DNA of 64,000 bases from Moniliophthora roreri (GCA_001466705.2 LATX02000089.1:744001-808000); one strand, 5' to 3'. Counted from the first letter of the stretch, positions 21,380-34,761 are shown. Program-made: numbers and translations. Notes: generated from the letters alone by a model not told the origin.

Positions 21380-23712
21380 ATGTTCTCTCAAAGTTACTTC
21401 GGATATGGGCTGATCCTCTCTGGGACGTTTATCATGCTTAATGAACGAAGACGACTTCCTCTTCCTCCAGGACCAAGGAAGTTTCCTTTTATCGGACAAC
21501 TCTTAGTATGTCAATGTTCTTGCATGTTGCGCGAAGCTCAGTTGCATTTTCAGGCCATGCCATCGGAGTTTCCTGGACATCAGTTTGAGAAGATGGGAAA
21601 AGAACTGAGTAAGCGATACTAATTTTCTCCATCGACTAGACTCTGACTGTCATTTCTCAGACACGGATATCTTACATTTGAATGTAGCGGGGACTTCATA
21701 CGTTATTCTCAACTCATTTGAAGCTGCCAGCGATTTACTGGAGAAGCGTTCAAGCATTTATTCGAGTAGGCGGGTATGTCTCGTTGTCTGCGTATGCATG
21801 GTGCCTGACTGCTTCGACTCTTTAGGCCACGTTTTCCCATGGTGAATGAGCTGTAAGCCGCATGCCAGCATTGCGATCATCCTGGCTTGCTGACTGACAT
21901 CTCATTTCAGGATGGGGTGCGAAACGACATTCTCACTCTGACACTTCCACGCTTACTCTCAACCTGACGAAGATGGCATCGGGACTTCATTACAATGCAG
22001 TATGGGAACGACTGGAGGGCGCATAGGCGATTATTTCAAGAAGGTAAGAAATGTATTGGAATTGCTAAGGCACGCACTGAGAAACCCCGATTAAAGAGTT
22101 CCCTCAAGCTGATACCGCCAAACACGATTCGCAAATACTTAAAGGGAATAGGATATTCCTGAACAATATTCTTCATAACCCAACCGATTACCGCAAGCAT
22201 ATCCGAAAGTGAGCGTCTTCAGTTGCAATATTACTATAAACCGCCGGTTGAATAATGGTCAGCATGACGGGTTCCATCATCATATCTGTTACTTATGGGA
22301 TAGACACCAAGTCCGAAGGCGATCCTTACATTGAAATTGCAGAGAAGGCGCTCGACGTGTTCATGAATGCTCTCAACCCAAGCACCTTTGTCGTTGTGAG
22401 CTACCTTCCGCAACTTCATAGTGATGACGCGAGTTGATGGAAAACTAGGATTCCCTTCCATGGCTTAAATATATTCCAGATTGGTTTCCGGGCGCAGCAT
22501 TCAAGAGAAAAGCAAAGGAATGGCGGAAGCTGTATGAGAACATGGCAACTATACCCTTCGAAGTGACGAAAAATGGAATGGTGAGCCCTGTCACCTTCCT
22601 GGCGTATTACTGATGCAAATTCGAGCTGTAAAAGTTCAAAGGCACTGCCCGCAATTCATTTGTTTTAAACTCCCTGCAGAGACTTTTTGAGGACGGAGAG
22701 AGTGTCGGCTATACTGAGGACACAGTTAGGGAAACCGCAGCAAGCATGTACGAAGGTAGGGGTCACTTCATCCTGGCGTCTGGGTCAGAACTGAGTTGGC
22801 GTAATCAGCTGGTACAGATACCGTATTTACCGGGCTGCTATCCTTCATCTTGGCGATGGTGTGCTTTCCTGAATATCAGGTGAAAGCTCAGGAGGAACTG
22901 GATAAAGTTATCGGACCAGGACGGTTACCTGACTTTACAGACAAGAACTCTCTACCCTATTGCACGGCGATTATGCACGAGGTGATGAGGTGCGCTCTCC
23001 GTGCAGCGGTCTGTTTACCTTCCTGATTAGCGCACAGATGGCAGACTATCGGACCTGTTGGTTAGTATAACATGGACTCTCTGCACCTTTTTCGCTCGCT
23101 CATCGTTGAGAAAGGCGTTATTCATTTCATCCATGTTGAAGACGAGTATCGCGGATACCGCATTCCTAAAGACTCGACAGTTATTCCCAATGCTTGGTAA
23201 TGTCTTCCATACCTTCGTGTACGATGCATGGGCACTCATCAATAAAAAGGGCTATCCTTCACGATGAAGAGATGTATCCAGACCCGTACCGATTCAATCC
23301 AGATCGGTGGATTAAGGACGGGAAGATCAATCCTGACGTGCGTGATACTACTGCAGGCTTTGGCTTCGGCAGAAGGTTCGTAAATATGATTCAATTTGAC
23401 ACAAATATCTAACATCTTCATTCACGCAGAATATGTCCCGGGAGGTTTCTGGCTCAATCAGTAATGTTCTTGACGATCGCAACAATGCTAACGGCGTTCG
23501 AAATCACCAAGGCCATCGATGATCACGGGAATGTCATTGAGCCTACTGCGGAATATATTTCGTCCCTGCAGAAGTAAGTTCTCTCAGCCAGCTAGGGGGA
23601 TTAAGAGCTTAACTCCTGTAGTCGACCTGCCCCCTTCATGTGTACCATTAAACCTCGGTCCGAGCAGCTCTCACGCTTAATTCAGGAGGGATTTGAACAT
23701 TTTGGACGTTAG
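21380..23712 (+). CDS. Cytochrome P450 monooxygenase, about 500 aa, 15 introns
   Basis: This is a haem-thiolate monooxygenase, normally ER-anchored and reduced by a P450 reductase. The start MFSQSYFGYG is followed by a short hydrophobic anchor and the proline hinge LPLPPGPRKFPFIGQLL. Visible motifs are the C-helix WRAHRRLF, the I-helix AGTDTV, the K-helix ExxR (HEVMR), DPYRFNPDRW and the haem loop FGFGRRICPGRF with the axial Cys. All exons join in frame through introns of about 50 nt. The third intron (after YSSR, near 21773) keeps frame only with a GC donor (AG|GCGGGT); the nearby GT donor leads to a stop, so this is either a GC-AG intron or a 1-nt lesion. The family resembles fungal P450s annotated as O-methylsterigmatocystin oxidoreductase-like. 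Substrate unknown, and no biosynthetic cluster is seen beside it. Confidence 0.92.
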
Positions 23713-24500
23713 GCACTGTCGGAATGGGGTATTGTATGATGAGATCCATAGTCCCTTCGTATTGGCGAGCCTAACGAATATCTCACCCTCATATCTAACC
23801 ATCGCCGTTTAGACTGTCCCAACTCCTGCATCAATAATGAGAGTTCAGGCACCAATGTGTCAAAATCATTGATGTATCAATCCATCTGCCTCCTAAACGT
23901 TGCCCTTTGACAGGCGGCAGGAGTTTGGGCGGCAATGGATGACCATGGTAAAAGACTAAGAGGACTTCATTGAATTCGGTCTAACTTTCTAAGGGTTCTT
24001 CCTGTAAGGCGCCCTAAACGATCATTCAGTGGGTAGCTGCAAAGAGATATGTACAGGCCAAGATTTTCTATGAGTAGATTATCCACAAATGGCTGTCCTG
24101 ACGCGCGCTTGCACGCCGACTTGATGAAAAACTATTTATTGCATAACTCGTGCGGATGAAGTCGAAACGCACTTTATGGAGGAAAAATAAATGTTGTTTT
24201 GCCACCGTGGCCGATTGTAATTTTATCCACTTTCACATCCTTCTTTCTATGTTATGTAGGTTTTCCAATATGCATAGACTTCTCTAGCTTTTGATGAATT
24301 CAGAGACCAGACAATTGACACCTATCTGGCAGTGCGTGTCGAAGTACTCATTTGATATACCCTAAGACCATCAGTCCGCAAAGTCAAGCTTTGTTCCAAA
24401 GAGGCATAAGTCGCATCATTCCATCCAACGCGAAGGGATATAAGAAGTGGGCGGCAACCCCGTGTTTTGTGCCAGTCTCAACTTCCCTCATTTACCCAAA
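23713..24500. other. Intergenic, nothing recognised
   Basis: This is the spacer between the P450 and the next plus-strand gene. It presumably holds the terminator of one and the promoter of the other, but I see no specific signal. Confidence 0.5.
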
Positions 24501-25999
24501 ATGATCGTGTTTCGTGGCTCTCTCCTTGACGTCGCTTTGAAACAGATTACTGCAGCAGTAAGCCGGACAATCTTCTCCATTGCATTTACTCACTTTAACT
24601 TGGGTGTGTTTTGTTTTAGGTGCAGTTTCTATTCTATGGTATGTTGTGGTGTGGTGTTGTGTGCAAACTTCAACTTTTACTACTCACCAAGGTGCATACA
24701 TCGTATCGTTCGGAATTTGTACACACATACTTCTCAGGAAAAAAAAGCGATATCATCATTATCATATTCTGGCCAACGTCATATTATTCCTCCTGGTGAC
24801 CGCAAACGTTATTCTATACACGCTCGGCGACATTACGGATTTGTGCCACTACGACTCCGTTAATCCTGATGCCGGGTAGGTATCATTTTTGTTTCGTCGT
24901 ATCGCTGAACACAAGTAGCAGGGATGACCGTTGCTGGACTCCAAGAATTCGCTTCGAGGATACTGAGATTGAAACAACATTTGCTTCAAGGTGAGGGATA
25001 GAACTATTCGTAATACTGGGGCAACCTAATCCAGACCTTTACAGCGCAGTCGCCGATGCGATTTTGGTATGATGAACACCATCTTCAGGCCTTAGTCTCC
25101 CTATCCTCATGCACGCTTGTAGCTTTGGCGTTGTTACAAGGTGTGGGGAAAACAACGCAAAGTTATTATTCTGCCCACAATCTTGTACCTAGTTGGGCAC
25201 GGTGCGTTGCTTTCGACTTAATCTGTTAGAACTTGCTCATTAACTGTCGGCTTAGTCGCCGAGCTTGCACTCAGCTCGTCTGGCGTGTTTGGCTATGCAC
25301 TACCACGGATCGCCATTGCCGCTGGAATAATTGCGCTAAATAATCTGATACTCACCACTCTAATATGTGAGTTTGAACCCTATGACAAAGTTTCCACACC
25401 TGCTCAATCTTACTCAAGCTTTTCGAATATTCCGAATGAGCCGTGAGGTAGTGGCATATGTTAGCCCTAAAGCCAACAATAAGTATGGGACGATAATAGC
25501 TGCGACGTACGTCTCCATCGCCTATTTGTTCCCTTCCTCTTTCAAGTTTCACGGGCTATTCATAGGCTGGAATCTGGACTATTATACTCCACCTTTCTCG
25601 TCGTGTTCCTGTTCCTCTGGTTGGTCCTGGAGTTAGGAGGCTCCGATTATTCAGAGAAAGTGATCGAAGAAGCATGTTTGCGTATATGGGCTCCCATTGC
25701 AGCAAGTGCTTTTTGCACGACACGATTATTCTCCGTACTCACTCAAGCTGAAGGGCATTACATCGACTCTTATTTTCGTCCGCGTCACTATCAGTAACAG
25801 GTTGGACAGCATAGAAAGCACAGTCCTTTCAACTCGTGCAGCGGCAAGCACCATGAACGACGATAGACCGGTAATTGACATCTCCCATCGGTCGGCCATG
25901 GCTTTTGCGGAGGAGGGAAAAAGCAAGCGACTTAGTCTACTGGAAGGCCATGCTCATGGCAGGGGCAAGCACTCAGGGAATGTGCTTGGATCCGATTAA
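24501..25999 (+). CDS. Orphan agaricomycete seven-helix membrane protein (copy 1)
   Basis: A multi-exon gene: ATG 24501; exons 24501-24557, 24620-24638, 24692-24875 and further ones ending at TAA 25997-25999. After a short N-terminus (LLDVALKQITAAVQFLFYG) the product has repeated hydrophobic segments, for example ILANVILFLLVTANVILYTL and FLVVFLFLWLVLEL, with short basic loops (LLRKKKRY). A Ser-rich cytoplasmic tail follows. The layout matches the large family of uncharacterised 7TM proteins of mushrooms. Signature DAILLWRCYKVWGKQRKVII is shared with the paralogue at 33295-34761 (AILLWRCFAVWGRRWKIVM). No ligand or enzyme activity can be assigned. Confidence 0.75.
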
Positions 26000-28760
26000 T
26001 CAGGGTACCAATGACACTGAAATGCCTATGCTAACCACGTAATGACTGAAAGCCTTGTTCCCCAACGATTCAAAACCTTGATTGACTCGTTCTACCTGCT
26101 TATTTCCGGATGCAATTTATTGAGACTAATCTACATCTGTCGACTCGAGGGATACCGCTAAGCCACCACACCGCCATAGCAGTATCCACCCACGAAGTAT
26201 CAAACTTAGAGATGTTTCATCAACTATTGCTGTTGATTCCCGGGTTACAAAGTGACTACAGTAGATTTATGCTGACAGTAGCAAAACATGTAATGGGATA
26301 CAAATGGTACAAGCTCAAATTGCGTAACACATGCACCACAGTGCCTTTTTTCATGATGAGGCGTAAGGTTCAGATATAGACTGGAAGTTACGTCGACCAA
26401 CGCCGTTTCCCGGTTTAAATACATAACAGAGACATTGGGTGTGTATCGCGCTCACAATACTAGATGATCGTCGTTCTCTATGCGACCCCTTCAATATACT
26501 GACGAGAAGACTAGGGGTAAGCATATCGTACGCAAGGGCGATAGAAAAGTGGCAGTTGGGGTTCCGTGCCGCTAAGAGATGAAAGTTTCTGCAAAACACG
26601 AAGAACGTGCACCTAGGATAACAGTATGCAGCTGTAACAACGCATAAACGGGAAGGAAAGCGTACCCACCCAGACTACCCCACCACCTACTGGGCATAAA
26701 TAAGGTGATAGGGAGCCACAAGATACCACGAAATGATGAAGAAACCGAGACTTCTTCATCATAGAATTTTCAAAACGGGATCATGATGTAAAGATGCTCG
26801 TTAGTGTATGGAAAGTGATGTCTTGTCGAGAGGCAACGAATTCGTGTTAGTGAATGATGGAGGCGTAACGGACGTGGCAGATAACAACTTCGCTAGGCAC
26901 CAGCGCAGCGTGCTCGGTGTATCCCAACGATGCTAACGCCGCAGGTAGGTGCCACAGGTCCTAATATGCCTCTAGAATCCCGGACCTAACGTGGTTACGC
27001 CAACAAAGCCGACACCCTCTCGCAGAGCATCTCGATCCGCCTGTCCCACCTAAACAAGGAGTGCTGCCAGTAGGAGTGAAATGATGCCGAAACCGAGATT
27101 TTGAGAGGAAGTGTAGCATCGAAACCCGGAATCATGGATGAAATGATAATGTTTGCGTTCAAGGGCTCGACGGCGTCCAGGACCCAGAATTCTGAACTAG
27201 AGGCAAACTTGATTAGGGAGACGGCTCTCAAAGCGTATCCCCTTCCTTGGAAGAGTGCTGGAAAGGAAAGAGAGTGATTGGCGTTACTCACTAGCAACGT
27301 AACACAACCAAGAGTAGCCAGCGTATTTGGATGATCTGGGCATGTATGTATCGTTGTATCATGCGAAGGAGAATAGGCTAGTACAAATTTCATTCTTCCA
27401 TCATGGACGCAACTGCTCATGATTAATGATGACAGAAGCCTGCGTGATAGTGAAGAGGCCACAATAATGAGCGGGATCACACAATGCCGTAGGCTTATTC
27501 CAAACCGTAAGGCTGCTCTCCCAACTGCCGTCTGTATCCAATCTCTATCCCTAGAAGGTTGTATCGATGTGGGGAAGTACATCTGTCGGAAGCACGGGGG
27601 CATCTGGTAACAACAGTATGGTGCTGAAGGGATACCCGGGAGACGATGCATCAGGAACAATGGTGTATGTTGATCATGGGCAGGAGCTGAGATTGGGAAG
27701 GCGCCATGCAAGACATTTCTGGACTTTCTACAGCATCTAGCAGGAACTGACGACATCGTTTTTCGAGACTGCGAAAGATGTTAACGGAGGATTTTCATGG
27801 CTTCCGTGTCGATAGATGAGCGAATCAATGGGTTCCCGCCAATATGACTTGTTACACACAACGGTCAGCGAGCAAGAGTAATGGAGGTAAACAAAACGTA
27901 CCTATCACAACACTCGTGCCTTCCCTCATCCGAACCACTCTCAACAGCTTTAATGACTACCTCTATACACCCTCCTGGTCCACCAGCGACTTCTTCAGGC
28001 GTTCGTGAACTGTTTCGGAGGATTCCCAACAACCTAAAAATGCGAACTAGAACGGGTTTAGTAGTAAGAAGGATAGAAGGTTCACTTCTCTATTTTGATA
28101 CAGTGTTGATTGTTCTATAAGGCCGTAAGTATCGAGAAGAGCAGGAGAGTAGCGTGTCGTTAATGTTGTCGTGGTTGAGATAGCAAATCGCGTCAGTAAC
28201 GCTGTCACTTTTCTTAGCCGAGGCCACGTGCGTGTGACTCGCTTGATTGTGAACCACCATGGATCTTTGGCTCGAACCCCAACCTCGACTGCCGAATTCA
28301 TTCGATTTGGCTGGGCAGAGCATCATTACGTCTCTATTCCTCTTAGACACGGCCATAAAAGATTCAAAATTATCCCAGAATATGTACTGCGTCGGGTCCT
28401 TTACAAAACACGCTTCAGCCATTGTCCCGCCCGACTTAACCGGACCACGTAATTTCGACCTGCGAGTCTCCTCATTCTACATACAATGAGGTGATGGACT
28501 CGGTTTTTGCGCTCAGGCTGGGCTGGACTGGAGCCGAGACTAATGATCAAGTCTAGCCGTTTGGGGCTGAGACTCGGGGAGCAAGGCTGCGCTGACTCGG
28601 ACGAGGCTGCCTTTGTTCTAAATTTGACACAATGAGAGGTATGTTAGTAGCCCTGGCTTCGAAATTAGATGATCAACTCGCCTTTTTCAATTCAAGGTCG
28701 TTGCTCGGCTTCACATACCTGAGTCATCCCGGAGCTCTCTTTTCCGGCCTTCTGCCTCGA
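26000..28760. other. Region without a recognisable gene
   Basis: Several overlapping ORFs exist on both strands, the longest a 253-codon minus ORF at 27756-26995, but none has domain character or convincing splice structure. CpG content is normal, so this is not the deaminated repeat type. It may hold a decayed gene. Confidence 0.4.
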
Positions 28761-28766
28761 TCAATG

Positions 28767-28774
28767 TATAAAAT
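28767..28774 (+). promoter_or_regulatory. TATA box of the KP4-like gene
   Basis: TATAAAAT lies 60 bp upstream of the ATG at 28828, a usual spacing for a strongly expressed small secreted protein gene. Confidence 0.5.
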
Positions 28775-28827
28775 CCGACGGTCCCAGATTTCTTATCTAA
28801 CAGCTCAAGCTAACTACCTGGTTCGAC

Positions 28828-29275
28828 ATGCATTACTTCACCTACTTCACCTACTTCACCTCCATCATCGTCGCCTTCGAAGCTGCCTTCACCAAAGCTC
28901 AGCTCGACTGCGTAGGCAGTATCGGATGTGCCTCTACAAACGTCACTATCCGTGATGTACAAGCCGTCATCAATGCTGGGGTCAACGATAACAGGCAATA
29001 CGGCGACAACATTGATATTGCTTGTGTCGATCACACCTGTGCTTTCTTCCAGAATACCGGAATCACCAATAATACCGGCAGCTTGGTGAAGAGCCTAGTA
29101 CAACGGCTGGTCGATCGAGGATGCATCAAATGTGGATCCCAGTTCGTTAATCAGTGAGTATTATTGCAGTTTAGATAGTCCCATGCTGACGCGAGTCGCT
29201 AGACTTGATTCTTCTCAAGGAGAATTGACAGTCAATGTTGTGGCGAATCCCGCTTGCAGAGATGCAGTTTGTTGA
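28828..29275 (+). CDS. KP4 killer-toxin-like small secreted protein, about 132 aa
   Basis: Two exons (28828-29153, 29203-29275) are joined by a 49-nt intron. The first ~24 residues are a hydrophobic secretion signal. The mature part has eight cysteines in four close pairs and motifs typical of the KP4 fold: INAGVNDNRQYG in the centre, CAFFQNTG, and near the C-terminus GELTVNVV before the last Cys pair. KP4 is a small antifungal protein first known from a virus of Ustilago, where it blocks calcium channels of competing fungi. Chromosomal relatives occur in many fungi. The frame is intact. A role in antagonism of other fungi is inferred from the family, not shown here. Confidence 0.8.
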
Positions 29276-29864
29276 CCCAGTTCTCGAGGTAGTTCGGGTG
29301 GCGGTTAGAATACATCGTCAGTTAATAGACATGTGATGACTAGTTTACCCTCTAGCTCTTTGGATCTCAAGAAATACTTCGTTCTGTGTTAAACCATTGT
29401 CACCGAAAAGGTAGAAGACATGAATCGCAAAGGACATATAGAATGTAAGTTTCAACAATCGCGGTCGAATTTCACATAGCTACAGTTATGTCCTATTACC
29501 TTCGCTTTGGCTCGAAGCTGTCGTTGACTTCGCATTCGCTCATTGTTTCCCATGGAGCTGCGCAATAAAAGTTTCATGAGAACGGCAGAATTTTGTTTGA
29601 AGTTAGATACCGTGCTGGTGAGTAGCATACTTCACACACTTCACTGGGCTCTGACGGTAATTAAATGTGCAGGAAATTGCGCTAGCACTGATGATAGTAT
29701 GCGCTACTAGCGCGCCCCTGAGCCGATGGTGTCGGCAATGAAATTCAATCATACGCCAACACGATGAACAGGTCGGAATTGACTTTCATCAAGTCTCCGA
29801 GAATGAGCTGAATGAGGAGTAGATCATTTCTTCCTCCGTATATGCGCCAAACGCCCTAACTCTA
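29276..29864. other. Intergenic, nothing recognised
   Basis: This is the spacer between the plus-strand KP4-like gene and the minus-strand sulfotransferase (convergent 3' ends). No feature stands out. Confidence 0.5.
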
Positions 29865-30923
29865 TTATAGGCTGAATTGCAGAAGGTACCCATAATCCTC
29901 TAAACTCGATGTTACGAATTCACGCATCGTTCTTGCCAGATCTTCGTTCCACTCCTCCGCCCATTTACGCTCCTCTACGGCAATGTCTAGATCTTTGTTG
30001 TCAACCTTCAATGAACCTCAATCAGCGGTCAAGTCCCGATAAAAGAATGAATAGTCTTACCTGCCGATCGATAACTCCCTTTGACCCACGCATCATCCCA
30101 ATAAACGCTATCATAGGCTCTGGAAAGTGAGAGTACAACTCATCTTTGTGGTCCACTGCTGAGTCCCACGTATACTGGATTTTTGCGTCATCTACTCTTA
30201 GCGCCTCGCACAACTGTTTCATCTGTCCTTTCGTATCCTGAAGCAGCTTATCTCCGTCCACCACTATCGGTTTACCTCCGCCTTTCCGGTACTCATCAAA
30301 AATCAACCGTTCCCAACGGTATCTCGAGAGCATCTCCATATCGTGAAGAACCAAGTCTCCTTCTGGGGGAATTCCATAAGCCGACACGGCTCGTGCCCAG
30401 GATGAAAGCATGTGTGCAGGATGCCTAATAGTAATTATTGGAGATGTGATACTGAAGAAGAACCGCTCGGGGAAGATAGTTGGATTTCCCTTTTCCAGTA
30501 GTTGCGTCGATTCTCCTGTGATATAAAACATGTGATCTACTAACTGAATGATCGGTTGACGTGCCTGCTGAAATCTTGCACCTTGGTTAACCGTGGTGTA
30601 AGGTAAAATGAGGTAACGGAATCGCGCCCTATGTTATGGGCAGGTCTAAGTCGATTGGGGTCTATGCAGACAGCTTAAGGACGCATCGTTTCCTCAACCT
30701 TCCTGATACTTCTCTGTAATTTATCAAAAGTGCCTTGAAATGTCTCGTCGGAATGGTACGGCTCTGGCTGGCGATTATCGGATTCCGGTCCAAAGTGGGA
30801 AGGTGATAAGAACAATATCGGACCTGAGACTGTAGGAGAGAAGGATCGATGTGTACTGAGAAGTCGGAATAGAAGGTTGCACATTGTGCGGGGATGAGAA
30901 AAAATGCAGACCCGTGGATTCAT
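29865..30923 (-). CDS. P-loop sulfotransferase-family protein, 278 aa
   Basis: Three exons (30923-30699, 30564-30061, 29972-29865) join in phase 0 with a TAA at 29867-29865. The N-terminus NPRVCIFSHPRT is the 5'-phosphosulfate loop of cytosolic sulfotransferase-like proteins. SPIITIRHPAHMLSSW fits the 3'-phosphate-binding segment (Arg then Ser). PIVVDGDKLLQDTKGQ fits the downstream helix region. These enzymes move sulfate from PAPS to small molecules; many fungal members are uncharacterised. The first intron (30698-30565, about 134 nt) is longer than the others here. Skipping the GTTGAG donor runs into a stop after about nine residues, so that donor is required. Substrate unknown. Confidence 0.72.
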
Positions 30924-33294
30924 ATTTCGGTAACTTTTGAGGGGGTGGTGGGTACCTACGGGCTCGTATATAATCCCTTAATGGTTCTGTTCGTTTATAG
31001 TCCTCACACCAAAGCAAAGCCGTTCTTTGGAGTTGATTATTTGATATCGACTGAGGAGTATCAGAATAGAATCGCAAACAGTGGGATGTCCAATGGTTTC
31101 GGGTTGGTGGGGCTTGGAGCCCCATTCACACCTTCGCCAGCCTTCATTGAGTAGTAACGATGCGTGGAGCTAAATTGGCTTTCGTTCTCAAACCAACGTC
31201 ATCTCTGACGACTCGATTTCCGGGCGCTTTTCTGCGAGCAATCTGAACATTGAGTGACTGAGCCTGCAGAAAGAGAAGATGTGAATTAGTGGGTGAATAT
31301 ACGTAGAGAGAGGGACAAACGTTGCCATTTGTAGACTGATGACTTGATAAATCGCGAGCCGCCATGCACTCCCTTTGTGGACGGATAGTGAGGTAAAATA
31401 CGTGCGACCACCCCTCATTTTAAGTTAGTTATGGAGCTAAACAGTCAACTTTACACTTCGGCGCCCATTCTCTTCTAGTTTTTGATGCTCATAATGCCTC
31501 CGGGGTACCAACTCTGCCGCATTATCGTACACGAAACATCATTGCTGACGACGTGTGATGAAGCCATATACCGGTTGCACCTGAATTCTATCTGATCCAT
31601 ATCCTGTAGAGTGGTAAGTTCGAACCTACTTACCTGTCAGACACCATCACTAACGTCGGTTGGTTCTATCGGGACAGGGGATGCAGCTCCGTCAATATCC
31701 TCCACGCCAATACTCGAACAGATCGTACGAGGCAGGCATTGAATATCGAATAACCGTCGACGCATAGCTCATGAAGATCCAAAAGCGGGAAGGAACGAGA
31801 TCGAAAGTCGTAGAATATCATGGAGGCAACCGATGACGCGTCGCTCGGGGTCATCGTGGGAAATAGCCACGACAAGTGAATTCGAAGCCCAGGTATAACT
31901 GGTTTCCTTTTCATCACGGATACGATGAGCATGAGCAAGCCACACACCTATGACACAGATCCCCAATTCCAAAACGGTTGTTAAGCGTTCGCCAAAAGAG
32001 AAGAGGCAGGAGCGGAGGGTAGGAGTCGTAGAGAAAGAGAGCACGTAAAAGGTCACAGTGTGACCCGGGCCTGGGTCTTCCCTACCATCATGATCTCTCC
32101 GTTCAATTGTTCAGCCGCTGCTTGAAAGGTATTTCACAGGCAGACGTTTTCAGGCAGCCAGATAAGTCTTAGGCTAGCGTTGGGTTAGCGGATCTTTTAC
32201 TTTACCAGAAAGAACGAAGTATATCGTCTTCTGCCGCCTTTGTTATCTGTTTCCTTCTGCCAATAGTCAGATATGGATCACATTCACCGGGAAGAACGAG
32301 AAGCTCCCCCATCTGGAGGACGAGGTATAGTATTGTTACTTCCTTACCGTTTGATATCGTACTCACGGCCCCTACAGTCTCCTAAAATACAGGATCTCAG
32401 TGCCAGGATTCCGCTCAAAATTGGTCATGCTACCTTTTTAACATCAATCCATCTACGATGTTCAAGTTTGTTTCCAGAGCCTAGATTGAATGGTGTCTCA
32501 ATAGCAGTTGAACTCGCGCAGGTACGTGGTACTAATCGTTCTGCATGATTCGTTCTGATCCACATCTCAGACTCAAATACGCGAGTGATCCTCTCTCAAG
32601 ACTTATATCCCTGCCACGCACGGCGAAGATTCAACTCGTACTCGGCCACTCTTATATTCAGGCACCATTAGCGTTTTGCTTCTCGAGAAAGTCTCGAGAA
32701 AGATTCTGTCGTGCTAGGAAGGAAGGGGGCATGAAAACTTTTAATTGTGGATCGATGAAGGGAATGATTTCCGATCTGGGAGCTAGTGTTCGGGGAGATG
32801 AGTCGTCGCATCGTGCCCTTGCATGTTCGCGTTACCTGGAGTACCAACCTAACTAGCACATGTTGACTACATGCTCGCTGTCAATCCCCGGAGGCGAAAA
32901 GCTTTCCTCGTCGCTTGAGACTGAGGTAGCTGTCAGAGCGCTGACGGCGTTGATGGCTTTGAACGATTGTCTAAATTCTAGACTTCACAAACCTCACACA
33001 CATCCTAGACCGCATTCTCATCAAGCTCGCACTACGATAGCTTTGGTTTTTCACTTCTGAGGTTACCACCTCATGAAATGACAGTGGTGTTACCCATATA
33101 TCAGGAAGATTACTCGCTTTGGCTTCATCTTTCCTAGTCCCGTATGTTTCAGCGCTCGATCTGAGATTGCTGATCTTGTGTCCTCGTTTCAAACATTGGA
33201 GATCTTATTCGCTTGGTCAGTAATGACATCCGGAATCATGATTCCATTCCACTGCATCATTCCGTCAAACTCACAAAACACTTAAGAGGCAAAC
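30924..33294. other. Region without a recognisable gene
   Basis: ORFs of 60-116 codons lie on both strands, including overlapping minus frames at 31666-32056 and a plus frame at 32273-32548. None joins into a convincing model. The stretch has ordinary CpG content and no clear repeats. Confidence 0.4.
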
Positions 33295-34761
33295 ATGTTG
33301 CTCAGAAATTTTGCTTCTTCAATGGCCTTGGATCCTAATGCCCGGACACTTGCACAAATCACACTCACCGCTGTAAGTGCAGCAGTATCCTGCTCTGCAG
33401 AATCTTACTCTTTTACAGGTTCAATTTCTCTGTTATGGTTCGTGTCATCATTTGTCCAATGGTTATAATTTGAACTTCATATGATTTAGGTGTATACATG
33501 GTATTATTCGGCCTCTGCATGCACATTCTGTCCAACAGACCAAGAGCGTCTTGGTCAAACTTAAGCTTCCTTGCCACCATTCTCTTATTTATTCTTTCAT
33601 CGACGGACACCGCAGTCTGCGTTACTGCCGATATCCTGACTTGGTGTGATAGGTATGAATGGTTTCCATCTATTGTTTACGGTATTGACTATCTTCTATC
33701 ATTAGTTGTCAGTCGAGGACTCGGGACATTAAGCGGCTCTTTTACATTCAGTTCTATCTTAAATTTACTTCCAGGTATATGCTACTGTCTTCTCGCATTT
33801 TTCTCTCGACACTCATGTAAGGGTCTATGTAGCGCAGTTGCAGATGCTATCCTGGTAAGGGTACAACCCTCACCGATATCACCTCATGTCCTGTAACGTG
33901 CATTCCTAGTTGTGGCGCTGCTTCGCAGTGTGGGGAAGACGCTGGAAAATTGTGATGCTACCTATGCTCCTCTCTTTCGGCAGCCATAGTGAGATACCCG
34001 ACTACTTTGTCATCTAATTATCCCATTCACAGCTCTACTAGTTATTTCGTTCGTCGTAATATTTGATGCCATACCCCACATTTTGGTAGACTCAACCGGA
34101 ATCGAGGTGCACGCTATCCAAGATGTGGCCGCATCCATTACTGGAGTGGTGGTTGGGTTGAATAATTTATTAATATCATCTCTAATAGGTGCGTTTATTA
34201 GCCTTCCAGTATATATATTCATTTTTCTCGGAAATAATTTCAGCATTCCGCATCTTGAGTATGAGCCGTGAAATAACAGCGTACCTGGATTCAAAGCCAA
34301 AGAAAATGTACAGTACTGTAATAGCCACGACGTACGTGTATCTCCCCTGGTGGCTCACCAATTGTTCTTGTATGTTGACATCTCATTAGATTCGAGTCTG
34401 GATTAATCTATTCAGTGTTTGTCAGTATACCCTCAATAATGGCTGCCGAATTATCTTGGCCGAGGTCCGAAGGGCATAATTACATTGATTTTTTCGTGCG
34501 GAGCAGTGTGATTAGCATATTTTCGCGTACTTGGCCATCTGTTGCGGTAAGTTCCTCTGCATTCTATCCTGTGACATAGAGGACCTTACAGATATCTGTA
34601 AATGACAGGGTATTGCGTCGACCATAATCGTGGTCCGCGTCGCACTTGATGTTAGCATGAATGATGCTGGGAGCACTTTGGCTTCAGGCCTGCCTATCTT
34701 TCGGTCTGTTGACACAAGTTCTGCCCTCCATGACATAGCTTTGGTGCGAAGCAGTTCTTAA
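33295..34761 (+). CDS. Orphan agaricomycete seven-helix membrane protein (copy 2)
   Basis: The start MLLRNFASSMALDPNARTL is followed by ITLTAVQFLCYGVYMVLFGL. This aligns with ITAAVQFLFYG and the following segment of the 24501-25999 gene, and the intron positions are the same (after the TA/V codon and within the YG codon). Later exons give AFRILSMSREITAYLDSKPK, parallel to IFRMSREVVAYVSPKA in copy 1. The gene ends at TAA 34759-34761 with a shorter tail. The two genes are paralogues in the same orientation, separated by about 7.3 kb that contains unrelated genes. Function unknown. Confidence 0.72.

Noticed and set aside
26995..27756. 253-codon minus-strand ORF
   Set aside because: No domain, no splice context and a composition that does not resemble the neighbouring genes; probably chance.
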